Assembly: GCA_025267735.1 (NCBI GenBank)
Contig: CM046301.1
Span: forward strand, 60,469,872 to 60,533,871
DNA length: 64,000 bases
Direction: 5' to 3'
Source: Mactra quadrangularis
Lineage: Eukaryota > Mollusca > Bivalvia > Venerida > Mactridae
In this document: in pieces, positions 34,148 through 45,130 of the stretch
How the letters are laid out: every line of letters starts with the position of its first letter
How positions within the stretch are numbered: the first letter of the stretch is position 1
Program-made: the position numbers and the translations under genes
The notes under the pieces: generated by a model
Seen by the model: only the letters and a program-made list of their open reading frames with translations
Told to the model about the DNA's origin: nothing
Database searches by the model: none

Positions 34148-34370
34148 CAGCAGCGTGTTCAATTACCCCGAACGTTCCAAAACGTTCCGTAACGTTAGGG
34201 TTGGGATCTCTCAACCCAAAGACAACTCAACCCGAGAAAACTCAATACACCTCACTTACGGTTTTAGTTGTCCCAACTTTGGCCGAGTTATCCACGGGTT
34301 GAGTTGTCTTCGGGTTGAGTTGTCCCGTACCTGTAACGTTCGCTAACAGTCATTACTGAACACGCTGCTG
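34148..34370. repeat. MITE family G, copy 1
   Basis: Inverted ends CAGCAGCGTGTTCA and TGAACACGCTGCTG, then AACGTTCCGTAACGTT / AACGTTCGCTAACAG. The interior is itself an inverted repeat of ACAACTCAACCCG blocks. Second copy at 50704-50922; 45605-45800 is related. Confidence 0.85.
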
Positions 34371-34384
34371 AGGTATAAAACAGC

Positions 34385-34930
34385 ATTTGGGTTCCCTGGT
34401 CTTTATAGCTAGTTTCGATGGCGACGTGGTAGAATTTCCATCAAGGATTCATACGATCGTTCGATCCTAGCTAAGACTATATTTTTATAGAGTAACAAAT
34501 AGCACCCAACGTAAAACAAACCCACACACATTCAAACTTTAGGAGTTCGAAGATGAATTCTGGTACGGAGCGGTGTATGTATTCCCTGTCTTTTAAATAG
34601 ACTTTATGGACGCGTGGAAGTGTCGATTAACAACTCTAGAGGCCGTAAGTTCAATCCCAGCTAAGACACTATGTATCATATAGGGAAATAAATAGTACCC
34701 CACTTAAACAAGCCACATGAAAATGTGTGATTGTGCGATTAGATTGTCCATCATACATTCGAACTGCAGGTATTCGAGTAACAATTCTAGTAAATAGGTA
34801 GCGTATCCAGCAGAGGTATGATATGCCATTTGAACACCCTGTTGCCTTTAAGCTAGCTTTTATGGCAGACGTTGAAGAAAGTCTGCTTAAGGGTTGTAAA
34901 GTCGTGGGTTCGATACAAAACTCGTAATCA
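34385..34930 (+). repeat. Three diverged tandem units, each with a tRNA-like head
   Basis: tRNA-like stretches at ~34409-34478, 34600-34669 and 34851-34920 each follow a TTCCCTG/CCCTGTTGCC..TTTA motif and end in a B-box-like GTTCGATCC, GTTCAATCC or GGTTCGATAC. The spacers also resemble each other (ACATTCAAACTTTAGGAG / ACATTCGAACTGCAGG). Read as an old tandemly duplicated SINE. Confidence 0.6.
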
Positions 34931-35034
34931 TATTTTTTATCGGATTACATTTATTAGATCTTACAGAGGGTAGGTTGTTTAAAAGTGGCCATTTTCATGA
35001 ACAAATGCACTTGTGAGTATGATCAATGAATTAT

Positions 35035-35290
35035 AATTATGAGGTCGTTGTTGAGAGGTGTCTGTTGAATGGGAGATCTTCATTGATAAATTCCCAATGA
35101 TAGTGAATTATATATGGTTTTACAAAGAGATGGTCGTTGAATGAGATATTTTCAATGATAAATTCCCAATGATAGTGAGTAATACGATGCTATTACAAAG
35201 AGATGGTCGTTGAATGAGATATTTTCAATGGTAAATTCACAAGGATAATGAATTATATGAGACTATTGCAGCGTGATGGTTGCTATAGCG
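35035..35290. repeat. Tandem repeat, period ~73 bp, about three units
   Basis: ACAAAGAGATGGTCGTTGAA recurs at 35122 and 35195, with degenerate units on both sides. Each unit holds TCAATGATAAATTCCCAATG. Confidence 0.8.
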
Positions 35291-35530
35291 TAGTGGACAT
35301 TAAACGGAGTTTCACTGTATAATATTATGCGTTCAATAAAGATTTATGAGGTTATGTATACGCACAGTAAACTGTGGGTGATCCCTCGTAATTGAACGTA
35401 GGAATGTAGGTGTAATGCTTCATTGATTAATGCTCATGGTATCAGCTTGCTGAGTAGACGTAAATACAATCAGGAAATTGTTTACATGACTTATATACTT
35501 GGATTACACAAATACTGATTTCTGGTACTG

Positions 35531-35874
35531 TAAAGGAACTAGTTCACAGATTATGTTAGTTCTTACATATTTTCAAAATATCCTTCAGCGTCTGTAATTG
35601 AGTCAAAAATTAATTCTTAATATTATAAGACAAACTGTCCTATAGGTTGCAAGAAATATACAATAAAAGTTACGAAAATGCACTAAAATTGTCCATACCG
35701 TGACATACGGGGTAGACTACATGAAACACCATCATTTGTATTTGTTTGTCAATTTGCACTAAAATTGTCATTATCAGAACACTGCATCCCTGCTTCCAAA
35801 AATGTTTAGTTACAATTTTGATAGTTTAAGAAAAAGTTGATATTTAAGTTGAAATCTGTGAATGAGTACTTTAA
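35531..35874 (+). repeat. MITE family B, full copy
   Basis: TAAAGGAACTAGTTCACAG ... AATGAGTACTTTAA. The interior matches 850-1129 (ACCGTGACATACGGGGTAGA). Confidence 0.8.
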
Positions 35875-36489
35875 CAGTTCGTATTCTAGTACAGTTCATA
35901 TAATAAGTCATTTATATCTATGTACTTCGTCTTTAGCTAGATTGTAAAACAAGTTCTTACAAATTAAACGAGTCATTCTTGATTCCGTTTCCTTGGTTTC
36001 CTTGTCTCATAGTCCTTGAGCAATTATCAAGGTCAAGGTCACAAAATATACATAAAGGTCTTGAGGGTCTTGAAGTTGAATCATATCGCGGGTCTAGAGC
36101 AAAACAATCGTAACTCAATACAAGAAAAGACTGAATTATGTCCGTTTTGCGCAAAACCCGCAATATATAAAATAATGCTTGTTCGATGCAATAACCGCAA
36201 TAACATTCAATAAGAATTTAATATTTTGTTTCTTAACATACCGTACGTGTATATATATATATATACATATTTTAACAAATAATAAAGCGTTCAATTAAAC
36301 AATATGGGGTGGTGGTGACCATTATAAGTGTAGGATGGACGTCGCATTACATCGAGAAGTATTGTTGTTAAAAAGCTCACTTCTTTAATCAGTAACTGGA
36401 TCTAATGTTCAGCTATATGGTATAGGTAAAGGGTATATTGATTGTTCAACACATAACTAGTCTACGTTATGGCATGCCGTTTGCACAAT
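35875..36489. other. Intergenic with short repeats
   Basis: Contains a (TA)n run near 36250-36264 and CAAGGTCAAGGTCAC near 36029. No gene recognised. Confidence 0.45.
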
Positions 36490-36705
36490 AATTAGTTAAA
36501 CTATATGTTTAACTGTTAAACCCATAGTTTAACAGACTGAAACCTAGGGTTTAACTGTTAAACCTATAGTTTAAGACTTGAAACTATGGGTTTAAGAGAA
36601 AATTGTGCAGAATGTTACATAAACTATATATTTATCAGCATAAACCCTATGTTTAAGTGTTAATTCTATAGTTTAAGTCCTTAATCTATAGGAATAAGAG
36701 ATGTT
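36490..36705. repeat. Cluster of TTAAAC..TAT..GTTTAA palindromic motifs
   Basis: Variants of GTTAAACCTATAGTTTAA recur in both orientations at roughly 20-60 bp spacing (e.g. 36515-36531, 36556-36573, 36575-36594, 36640-36657, 36661-36679). Confidence 0.75.
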
Positions 36706-37547
36706 TGACCAAATTGCATTAAACTATGGTTTTTGCTATGGAAATAGTACTTAGATTAGTCCTTTCAAATGTTGTAATTACATACATGTATGTAGGTCTA
36801 TATAAATATATACAGTCTGTACCAACATCCTGTGAGCCTGCCTATTGTACTACCACAGGGGTTTGAATCAAGATATATCATGCTAGCCTATTATACATTA
36901 CAGTAAATTTTAAGTCATCCCCACGACAGATTTAGACTTGACTCTCGTATGCTTTACAAAGAATGTTGATGATAAGAATTGAATTAAACTATATGATCCT
37001 GTGGCACTTTTCGCAAAATAAATACGATAAAAATCATCGTAAGTTAAAAGCAGGAAACATTCAAAATACAGCCGTTCTTTGTCCTATCAAGTCATAATAA
37101 TTTTGAATTATGTAGGATACTGTATATCTTCTAATCATTGTATCACAATCATTTTAACCAACCTTTAGACTCATCATCGCATTAAGATAATTGTTTTCGT
37201 AAAGTTTTTTTTGTGAAATGATCACAAGACCCATATACAGTATAGTTTATTTCAGATCTTGTTAACATTCTTTGCCAAGCTGACGTGCATCAAGTCATAG
37301 CCCCCCCCCCCCCCCCCCCCCTGCTAGGATTGTACTTAAACGTCTTGAGCTCAAATGGCCTTTTATTGTGATTTGATATACATGTATATCTATCAAACTT
37401 GTTTTTCTGTTGAACCCTACATGTTTTACACATATACTTTCAATGTACTTTGTACGAAATCAAGTTCCTGTAGAATTACATAACTAAAATAGCTTTTTAA
37501 ACCATGTATGTTTCTGATTGAAGTGTATGTAGAATGCACTAAGTTAT
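36706..37547. other. Intergenic with a poly-C tract
   Basis: A homopolymer of about 20 C lies at 37302-37321; its length should be checked against reads. Otherwise AT-rich and featureless. Confidence 0.55.
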
Positions 37548-37936
37548 GGAGGCTGATTTATGCCATGTCGTATTTTCGTTTCTTCGCCACGAAGAAACGA
37601 AAAGACGAAGATACGACAGATGTAAGACGAAAACATGACACATTTTATCTGTCGTATTGTTGTATTTATTCTGTTGTGGGTTCGTTTCTTCGTGGCGAAG
37701 AAACGATGAAACGAAAAGACGAAGATACGACAGATGTAAGACGAAAACATGACACATTTTATCTGTCGTATTGTTGTATTTATTCTGTTGTGGGTTCGTT
37801 TCTTCGTGGCGAAGAAACGATGAAACGAAAAGACGAAGATACGACAAACTATTGATTTGTCGTGTCTTCGTGTTTTCGTTTTTTCCTTTTTCGCGGCGAA
37901 AAAACGAAACTATGACATTGCATAAATCAGCCACGA
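37548..37936. repeat. Palindrome-rich foldback element with 114-bp tandem units
   Basis: Outer arms GGCTGATTTATGCCATGTCG / CATTGCATAAATCAGCC. Inner palindromes CGTTTCTTCGCCACGAAGAAACG and CGTTTCTTCGTGGCGAAGAAACG. The motif AAAAGACGAAGATACGACA recurs at 37600, 37714 and 37828, giving an exact 114-bp period. Since 114 is a multiple of three, long frames (115 and 175 codons) stay open on opposite strands; these are by-products of the repeat and I do not call genes. Confidence 0.88.
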
Positions 37937-39457
37937 TACTAAGTACATGCATGTATGTAGAAATATTAGAAAATAGCCATAAAACCTTAAAGCGTCTTAA
38001 ACAAATACAATAGGTTTTATTTATACACATAGTGATCATATCGTTGTATACATAGATGGCATACACTGAGCTAGCAAACTTTAAAATTATGATTTATAGA
38101 TCTATAGTGAACTTTATTTATAGACGAAGAATAGTTTAGTTAGTTGTACTTGAAGTCATATTTTTTAAATTTAAAAGTTAATTGTTAGAAGTTTCAGTCA
38201 CATGACCTTGGTTTAATTTGAACCTACAGAACAGTATCAACATCTGTATATAAAGTGTATACCCAATGTCTTGACATTCTGCATCGTACTTTAAAAAATA
38301 CCATTCCTTCTTAAAATAAAATTATTTTATTACAAATTGAGAAATATATTTGAAAGAACGATATATAGGCCTATGTCAAGATACATTGGTTTATAAAACG
38401 CATATAAAACAGAAATTATGTACATGATATCAACTTACTTTAAGATTAGATTTACTCGTATATATCCGCTTATATCAGTCCACTTAATCTACAAACTGTG
38501 CACTCACTCTATATAGCCTACACACACTTCACACAATAATCTTAATACTAGTCAATATTCGTTATCTGCGCATTTACAGTCAATCTCAACCGTTAATGTC
38601 CCGGTCGAGTTTAAAGACCAACCGATATACCGTACGTAAAAAACACTAATATCACCACTAACTCATGCATTCAACTGTATCGCTGTTAGCTAATGGCTAT
38701 AGATTGCTGGGATACTCTCCAAAAATTCTAATACTCAGATCGATGCGTGAATGGATAACCACTGAGCACGACGAATATCTGGTTGGCTGAACTGTACGTC
38801 TACATATAAACTACGGATGTATAATATTGGTTTACAAAAACAATATCGTATCCAGTTAAATATAGAGAATATTTTCTTCCTATAGAGAGGAAAAGTTCAG
38901 CGTTTATATTGATTTTATGTTGGACAATGTTTTATGAGTGAATGTATACAAATATTGCTACGTCTGCACTTATAAACGTTCTTTTAACTGTTATACATGG
39001 TAATTTTACGGACACCATTTCAAGAGGACCGGACCTACGTCCGAAAGAACCATTGAGCCTTCTAGTCATTCAAGCAGACACTACCGATTCACCTACCAAG
39101 GATTGCATTGATATACAATGACCTATACGTGGGTAACTTGACCTTTCAGGCTGCACTAAGTGAACTATTAGCATCATGTAAGCCAGTCATAAGTCTTGAT
39201 AAACAAGGAGTGACCACGATAGCAATTTATGTTGCATCAATGTGTTTTGTAAGTACATGTATACATGAAACACAATAAACCAACACAGTACCCAATCGAA
39301 TTTGAAATCATATTGAATGCTCTGTTTTTTAAACATCAAAGACCAGAAATACGACATTCTTCTAGTTTTATGTAAAACACCAGTACTCATACTTGAGAAT
39401 CATCTCTTAGACATGAGTTCAAGTCTTACTAAGACAGCAGACCAATTTCGAAGAAGT
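37937..39457. other. Intergenic, nothing recognised
   Basis: AT-rich. A SINE-end-like TTTCAGGCTGCACTAAGTGAAC lies near 39146. No exon recognised. Confidence 0.45.
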
Positions 39458-39708
39458 GCCAACCCGGCTTGCTCAGTCGGTAACACACACGCCTAGATCG
39501 TGGATTTTATCTCGGGCATACCTTCGTGGAGTTTGGTCAAGAAATAATTCCTTCAGCTATTCTCTCTTCAAGTTGCCACTGCTTTTAAATCCAGTAAATA
39601 GTCACTAAAGGAAGTATGCATGCTTTAGTAACTGGTTAACAGCTAAATCCCTAGATTTAGCCTTTCCAGGAATGGTGAGTAGGTTGACTGACCACAGAGA
39701 TATGATAG
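39458..39708 (+). repeat. SINE family 1, diverged copy
   Basis: Head with a decayed A box (GGCTTGCTCAGTCGGTAAC) and no good B box, body CTTCGTGGAGTTTGGTCAAG ... AGTAACTGGTTAACAGCTAA, truncated before the tail. Confidence 0.75.
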
Positions 39709-40516
39709 TTTTAGCACACGTTTCAAATTTGCCGTGAGGAGGAAACATTTTGTAAAAATATTTTCAAAGTGGTTCCGAATTCAAGACGTACTCCTCATAC
39801 GAGTTATGGCTCGTGTAATTCTTACTATAAAAGGGAAATAACTCATAAGTGAAGTTTTCGGGATTTTGATACTCTGCGTTCGACAAACAATTTTGTCGGA
39901 TTAAGAAGCAACTATTTGTGGGAATATTTATTTTTAAGAAATTATCAATGATAATATTATAACACACATACAAACGTACAAGTTTAATTAGAATACATAC
40001 ATAAACAAATAGTATATAATGAATACATGAAATTTAAAATATCCAACGAATGCCCACTTATTTCATGTTATACATGTACAATGTAAAACACGCCATAAAT
40101 AAGGAAAAATATATTGCAGGTACATTTTACTGAAATAAGGTGACGACTATAAAATGTATTTAGTCCATGTTCTGTTATGACTCTAATAGGTCAGTCGTTG
40201 TCTTGTTATAGTGCGTACAAAAAACAAAACACTGTTTATAATAACAATAGAATAAACTAATCCACTACGAGGGACGCTCAGGATGACAATAACATAAACA
40301 TGTGATATATTTTACGATTGTCTTAGTTGTTACTGTAATGGAAAAGATTTTTACCAACACAAGCACGATTTACCAACAAATGATGGTATCCATCATGCTA
40401 GTTTTGTTACAATGAATTACACACATTTTATTTTCATTACTGCCTACCCCAGAAATGGATTGTCTCATTTCTAATGTTTACCAAAACACGTTTTTTTTTG
40501 TACGCACTATAGTATG
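39709..40516. other. Intergenic, nothing recognised
   Basis: AT-rich sequence up to the target duplication of the hAT element. Confidence 0.45.
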
Positions 40517-40524
40517 CTATGTAT

Positions 40525-41309
40525 TAGGGCTCTATATCGGTCAGAATGATCGATACGATATTCGTATCGATACAAAATGATCGATATTCGATATATCATA
40601 TGATATTTTAATAATGTTTATACCTTGATTGAACATGTATAAAACAGCAAAACAGTGCTGTTTCATTTATTTTAATTGTAGTAGCACCATACTACTAAAT
40701 GCTCTGTCTTATTTCAAATGTAAGGTATTTTGAGTTTGCATTTTTAAAAGAAACATCTTAGCATCCAGTGAGTCTGGGTCTAGACATGATCTTTCTGCTG
40801 ACATGATATCTCCTGAGGTTAAAAATATCTGTTCAGAAACTAATGAAGTGGCCTGAGAACCAAAATTTGTTGATGTTTCAGTTAGATTTATTTTCAGTCA
40901 TTCATATTTGCATGACACTAAACAGACCGGCAAAAGGAAAACATTCTCGTTCAGAAATCAAGTTCTCTTTACATTGCGGATTTACCCGAACAAATCCGAG
41001 TGACAATGTAAAAAGAAAGTACATTAAAGACATTCTAACCCCAACAGTTACTTCCGTAAGATTGAAAGAACCTAACATGACGTAATCGGTATAAGACGTT
41101 CACATGTAGAATTGTCCATATCGAACCGGAAGCAGTATAAAGTTGATTTGGCGATACAAAATATCAACTGATTTGCAGGTCATGAATTTTATTTGCATGA
41201 CCGTCATTGATCGATAATTTTGTTCGATACGGAAACGTTCGATCCGATATATCTATCGAACCTACAATACCGGTATTCGATATATATCGTATACCGGTGT
41301 AGAGCCCTA
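40525..41309 (-). mobile_element. hAT element with 8-bp TSD and transposase remnant
   Basis: Ends TAGGGCTCTATATCGGT and ATACCGGTGTAGAGCCCTA are inverted. Both sides carry the 8-bp duplication CTATGTAT (40517-40524 and 41310-41317), the hallmark of hAT insertion. The sub-terminal regions are rich in ATCGATA-type palindromes. Only the C-terminal end of a transposase remains inside. Confidence 0.9.
40709..40862 (-). pseudogene. hAT transposase C-terminal (dimerisation) remnant
   Basis: The minus-strand frame reads ATSLVSEQIFLTSGDIMSAE, then RSCLDPDSLDAKMFLLK before a stop at 40709. This corresponds to the conserved hAT C-terminal ATS..SER.FS..GDI...RS.L.P..v..l.FL.. motif. Upstream catalytic parts are missing. 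Confidence 0.8.
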
Positions 41310-41503
41310 CTATGTATGTTCATGTCATGTTAGATATTGATTCAGAATAAAGAAGAATGTTTACAGTTATGTTGACTCAATGGCTCATAAAAATAGCACA
41401 TTCTGGTTCTGTAATACTAATACACTTGATATAAATACTGTATTTAAAGTATAAGTTTTCTAAAACTTTGACCACAATGTCATTGTTAAGCATGGATCAA
41501 ACT

Positions 41504-42247
41504 TCATTGAAGATCTTTCGTTGTACTCAAAGCAAGACAAAACTGAGCTGTGTAATATGAAGACATAATTAAAAATGAAGCACATGGCATCATAAAGCAC
41601 CATTTATCAACTGCTATGATAAAGTCTGAAAATATAAACAACAGGGCACCAATACATCCAATAAAAGCCGCTTTACTCCCTTCCGCTTCATATCTCGCTG
41701 TCGCGCGCCACCCCATTGCAAAGATGAGAGTTATGTAAAATCCTACAAGAACTATCAATATGTAGGAATCTATTCCGTCCTTTATAAACATAAAAACACT
41801 TAGTCCTAACAATATGAACAATGTTTTAGTCCTGCTTGTTTTAACATCTTGCTCGAGACCTTTGTAGTACATTCCCTGAGCAATCGCGAACGAAAGTAGT
41901 CCGGGCACAAAAAGTAGTTTTCTCCAAACGAGACATGCGTCACCGAAGCTCGAAAATAACAGCGCCATCTGGAAGTAACCGCTCCTGTCTTCTTTCGGGA
42001 TAAGGTCTTCTTTCTTAGTAATGCTGCCTTTAAACTCCTTCGATGCACAAGTAATATAGAAATATAAGCTAAATATTGGAAGGACTTTGAAAAATACGGA
42101 GCCTAGAGTTTCTGGTGGGTAGCCCCAGAATGGCATGTAGAGTGTGTAATAAACTAGGCACGTGGCACAGAAAGGAAATAAATGATACTTCTGTGCTTGT
42201 GAAAAATTGACTGTAAGTTTTTCAATGATGTCGTTACCTTCAACCAT
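41504..42247 (-). CDS. TMEM86: TMEM86/YhhN-family lysoplasmalogenase-like protein, paralogue 2
   Basis: 247 residues from Met 42247 to the stop at 41504, in a single coding exon. An acceptor (ttatattttatag|GGTC, exon edge ~42273) precedes the start; the longer frame to 42361 runs into a tRNA-like repeat and is rejected. Several transmembrane helices. Family motifs are FGDACLVW (residues 101-108), GCIGALLFIFSD (197-208) and SYYTAQFCLALS (230-241), matching TMEM86A/B more closely than paralogue 1. Expected role: vinyl-ether hydrolysis of lysoplasmalogens in internal membranes. Same strand and layout as the gene 14 kb away, so they are tandem paralogues, clearly diverged in sequence. Confidence 0.9.
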   Translation of the reverse strand: MVEGNDIIEKLTVNFSQAQKYHLFPFCATCLVYYTLYMPFWGYPPETLGSVFFKVLPIFSLYFYITCASKEFKGSITKKEDLIPKEDRSGYFQMALLFSSFGDACLVWRKLLFVPGLLSFAIAQGMYYKGLEQDVKTSRTKTLFILLGLSVFMFIKDGIDSYILIVLVGFYITLIFAMGWRATARYEAEGSKAAFIGCIGALLFIFSDFIIAVDKWCFMMPCASFLIMSSYYTAQFCLALSTTKDLQ

Positions 42248-42338
42248 CTTGCACAGATTTCTGATTTTTGACCCTATAAAATATAAAGTAAGTACCAATG
42301 GTATACAGGAGATTCGTATTGATAGAGATAAAATCCGA

Positions 42339-42415
42339 TTGGTTAGCTCAATTGGTAGCAACTAACAGATAATTAAGGGTTATTGGGTTTGATTCCTGGT
42401 TGGGGCCTACCTACA
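42339..42415 (+). other. tRNA-like relic upstream of TMEM86 paralogue 2
   Basis: GGTTAGCTCAATTGGTAGCA (A box) and GGGTTTGATTCCTGG (B-box-like) are tRNA-spaced. Probably a SINE head; it overlaps the spurious 5' extension of the TMEM86 frame. Confidence 0.5.
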
Positions 42416-42712
42416 TTCGTAATATGTTGTTGGTCATGCGTGCACACCTTTATTAAAATGTCTCTGCTTATATCTATCAAACTAAGTAAAATACTACAAG
42501 TATAAGTTGACATCGTTGTCACCAAACTTATCTGTACGTTCTACGTATTTGTAAATGTTTATAACGTTGATTTTGAACGCTTACAGGGAGGGAGTCGACA
42601 ACTTCGCCGTGTTAAGAGAAAGTAGCATTATGTTCGAATTTTCGTGGAAGAGCATGATTAATATAAATTATAGGCAATCGGCACGGTTCCGAGTCAAAAC
42701 ACTATATATATA

Positions 42713-43285
42713 CTATACTAAACGAAACTCCTAAGTACCCCGTTTTGTACACAAACGGTCTTACTGACCTTTGTACGGAGACGCTCAGCATCATGGGTAA
42801 AACTGTTTATTTACCCGAAAACACGTGGCAATGTTTACATTCTAATAATTTCCCCATTCAACTGTACTGAACAAATAGATGTTTTATGTGATATCTTTAC
42901 TTTCAATATATAGAATGCTAAGTACCCCAATTTCAATATTGTTGGAAATTTATATTTTTTTAACATTTATGTCCTATCGTATAAGACCATACTGTCGTTT
43001 GTTTGCATGGTTTTCATGCTCATTATTGATGCAAACCCGGTGATGTCGAGCATATGTTGAAAAACGGAAATGGGCTCGTGCTTCTCGTGCAAATATCCCA
43101 CGTGGTCTGTTTTGGTAAAAATCATAAGTGTGATTAAAAATCCTATCTTCGAAGGTGGGGCGCCGCCTTTCAAAAGACATGGCAGTTTCTCGTTCTTGTG
43201 GAGCCATTTTTTGATTTTTTTGGGTAAAATATAAGTTTCCAACAATATTGAAATCAGGGTACTTAGGAGTTTTCTAAGATATAGT
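42713..43285. repeat. MITE family H, long copy
   Basis: Ends share ACGAAACTCCTAAGTACCCC (left) and GGGTACTTAGGAGTTTTC (right). CCAACAATATTGAAAT-type blocks occur next to each end and at an internal site (42940). Relative: 20113-20244. Two overlapping minus-strand frames of 77-92 codons lie inside (42967-43245); I recognise neither and suspect chance or a captured fragment. Confidence 0.75.
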
Positions 43286-43781
43286 AATGTCTAAAATATA
43301 CTGTCATATCCATTTGAATTGCTTTAGAGAATATATGATAGCTTACATTTAGATTATAGAATTATAATATACAGTATACAATTCTGTATACGTTCCAAAA
43401 TTCTTTATAATCAGATCTGTAAAATTCTATATAACACACGCACACAATTCTATATACAATACACATTTCTGTATCCAATATACAATTTCGTGTACAATTT
43501 GAAATTCATTCTATGTACATTAAACATTTTTTTACATTTAATAATTCCATACTATAAGGCCATGCCAAATTGGAATTTTGTTAAGCGTCAACTCAAGTTT
43601 GACAAGCCTAGGTACCTATTCACAAAACACACAAATCGAAAACACAATTTTTTACGACAAAAGCAATACATTATAAATATATACATTTGTTTTAACTGAA
43701 AACATCATCATAATATGAAACAAAGTCTGAACTACTTATGAAATGACTAATTTTGTTTAAGTATATACGTATATATACATA
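43286..43781. other. Intergenic with a dispersed ~90-bp repeat
   Basis: 43553-43640 (GGCCATGCCAAATTG...GTTAAGCGTCAACTCAAG) matches 49805-49895 at high identity. The rest is AT-rich with many ATATACAATT-like words. Confidence 0.6.
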
Positions 43782-44225
43782 CAAGAAATGTCTTTAAAAA
43801 AGACAAACGGCGTCGATTTAAAAACAAGTGTGCTCACCTGAGGAAAAGGTCAAAGGTCACAGAAGAGCCATTTACAGAGGACCACTAATGTTAAAACCTA
43901 TTTTTTGACCCAGTGACCTACTTATCCAACCAATCAGACCTATTTGAACAATTTTGGTAGGGAACCACCCACGGTCCATTCCTGTTGAGTTTGGGCAAAT
44001 TATCATAAGCGGTTCAAGAGAAGATGTTGTTGGAACTTTTCCTTATATAATTCAATGTAATATTGTGATTCATGGGGTGGGGTCAATTTTGATCCAGGGG
44101 CATAATTTGAACAACTGTGATGGAGGACCTCTAGATGATGTTATATACCAAATATGAAAGCTCTAGGCCTTGTAGTTTCAGACAAGAAGATTTTTGAGAA
44201 TTGCATTGTGAAAACCTATTCATTA
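43782..44225 (+). repeat. Dispersed bivalve-type repeat with DR1 motif, copy 1
   Basis: ACAAGAAATGTCTTTAAAAAAG ... GCTCACCTGAGGAAAAGGTC, matching 48106-48251. Contains AGGTCAAAGGTCA at 43847-43859. The GGGCCC hairpin of the second copy is absent here. Confidence 0.75.
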
Positions 44226-44744
44226 ATGCTACAAAACAAAAATTATGAATTTATTCTTAAGGTTCTGGAACTGTAATGGTGACCTTCCACAATTCTTATA
44301 CTGATATTGCTTCTTGATCTGTACTATTAAAGACATTGAATGCTGAAATTTTAAAGAAATTTACCGTCTGTAACTTAAGTTATGTGCATTTTTATAACGT
44401 GACCCTTCATTTTTAGAAAGACCGTAAATTGTGCTGGGACAAAAAGTGAAAGAACTTTTTTTTCAAATTCTGCTGTTTTATTTCCAAGTTTTAATCCATT
44501 TTCTTGTTATACAGTCATGTAATGACAAATCAGAGCAACCAGGTTACACTTTGGACAAATACATACAAGTAAAAAATTGCTGCTAAATGCAGCAAAGGGA
44601 TTGTCACGGCAAACAAAAAAGAATGATTAAGTATAGTCTAAAGGTAACTCAAAAGAGCATTATATTGAATTGTCATGTTAAGGTTTTTCAGTAATTAAAA
44701 GGTAACTTGTCATAAAACGTTTTTCTGTTCAAATGTAACAATCT

Positions 44745-45130
44745 CGTTCCAAAAGCCTAGTAAGATTCTCGATACTAGTTAGATTGAGAATCTTGACAAA
44801 TTGGAGTACGCAAATGGTCTGGATCTAGACACCATCTTTATGCCGACAGGATGTTTGGATTTAGTTGGATTTATTTCCAGTAATTCATATTTGCATGACG
44901 CTTAAAAAGATCGGCAGAAGGGAAAACATAGTTCTTCAGAACAGAAGCTATTTACATGACTTATCGCTTCTGTTTAGTCAAGTGCTCCTCACATTGCGTA
45001 TCTGTTCTTACCAATCCGTGTAACCAATCATCTAACTAATGCATAACTGTCCAGCATCTTTGAATTTCGACATTTTGATTTTACAGGCGTGAATATAATA
45101 TATGCATTTATTGCATTTATTTTTTAATCA
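44745..45130. repeat. Degenerate relative of the hAT interior
   Basis: GGTCTGGATCTAGACACCATC..., TAATTCATATTTGCATGAC and CGGCAGAAGGGAAAACAT parallel 40770-40945 of the hAT element. The ends are not recognisable; the left part resembles the foldback centre at 2396-2497. Confidence 0.6.

Noticed and set aside
35035..35290. CRISPR-like or coding repeat
   Set aside because: Eukaryotic 73-bp tandem repeat with whole-unit similarity and no unique spacers.
37508..38066. 115- and 175-codon overlapping frames on opposite strands
   Set aside because: They lie within a palindromic element with 114-bp units; open frames are expected from the period being a multiple of three. No start context or domain.
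42248..42361. N-terminal extension of TMEM86 paralogue 2
   Set aside because: It runs into a tRNA-like repeat and across a likely acceptor.
42339..42415. Functional tRNA gene
   Set aside because: B box imperfect and acceptor ends do not pair; looks like a SINE head.
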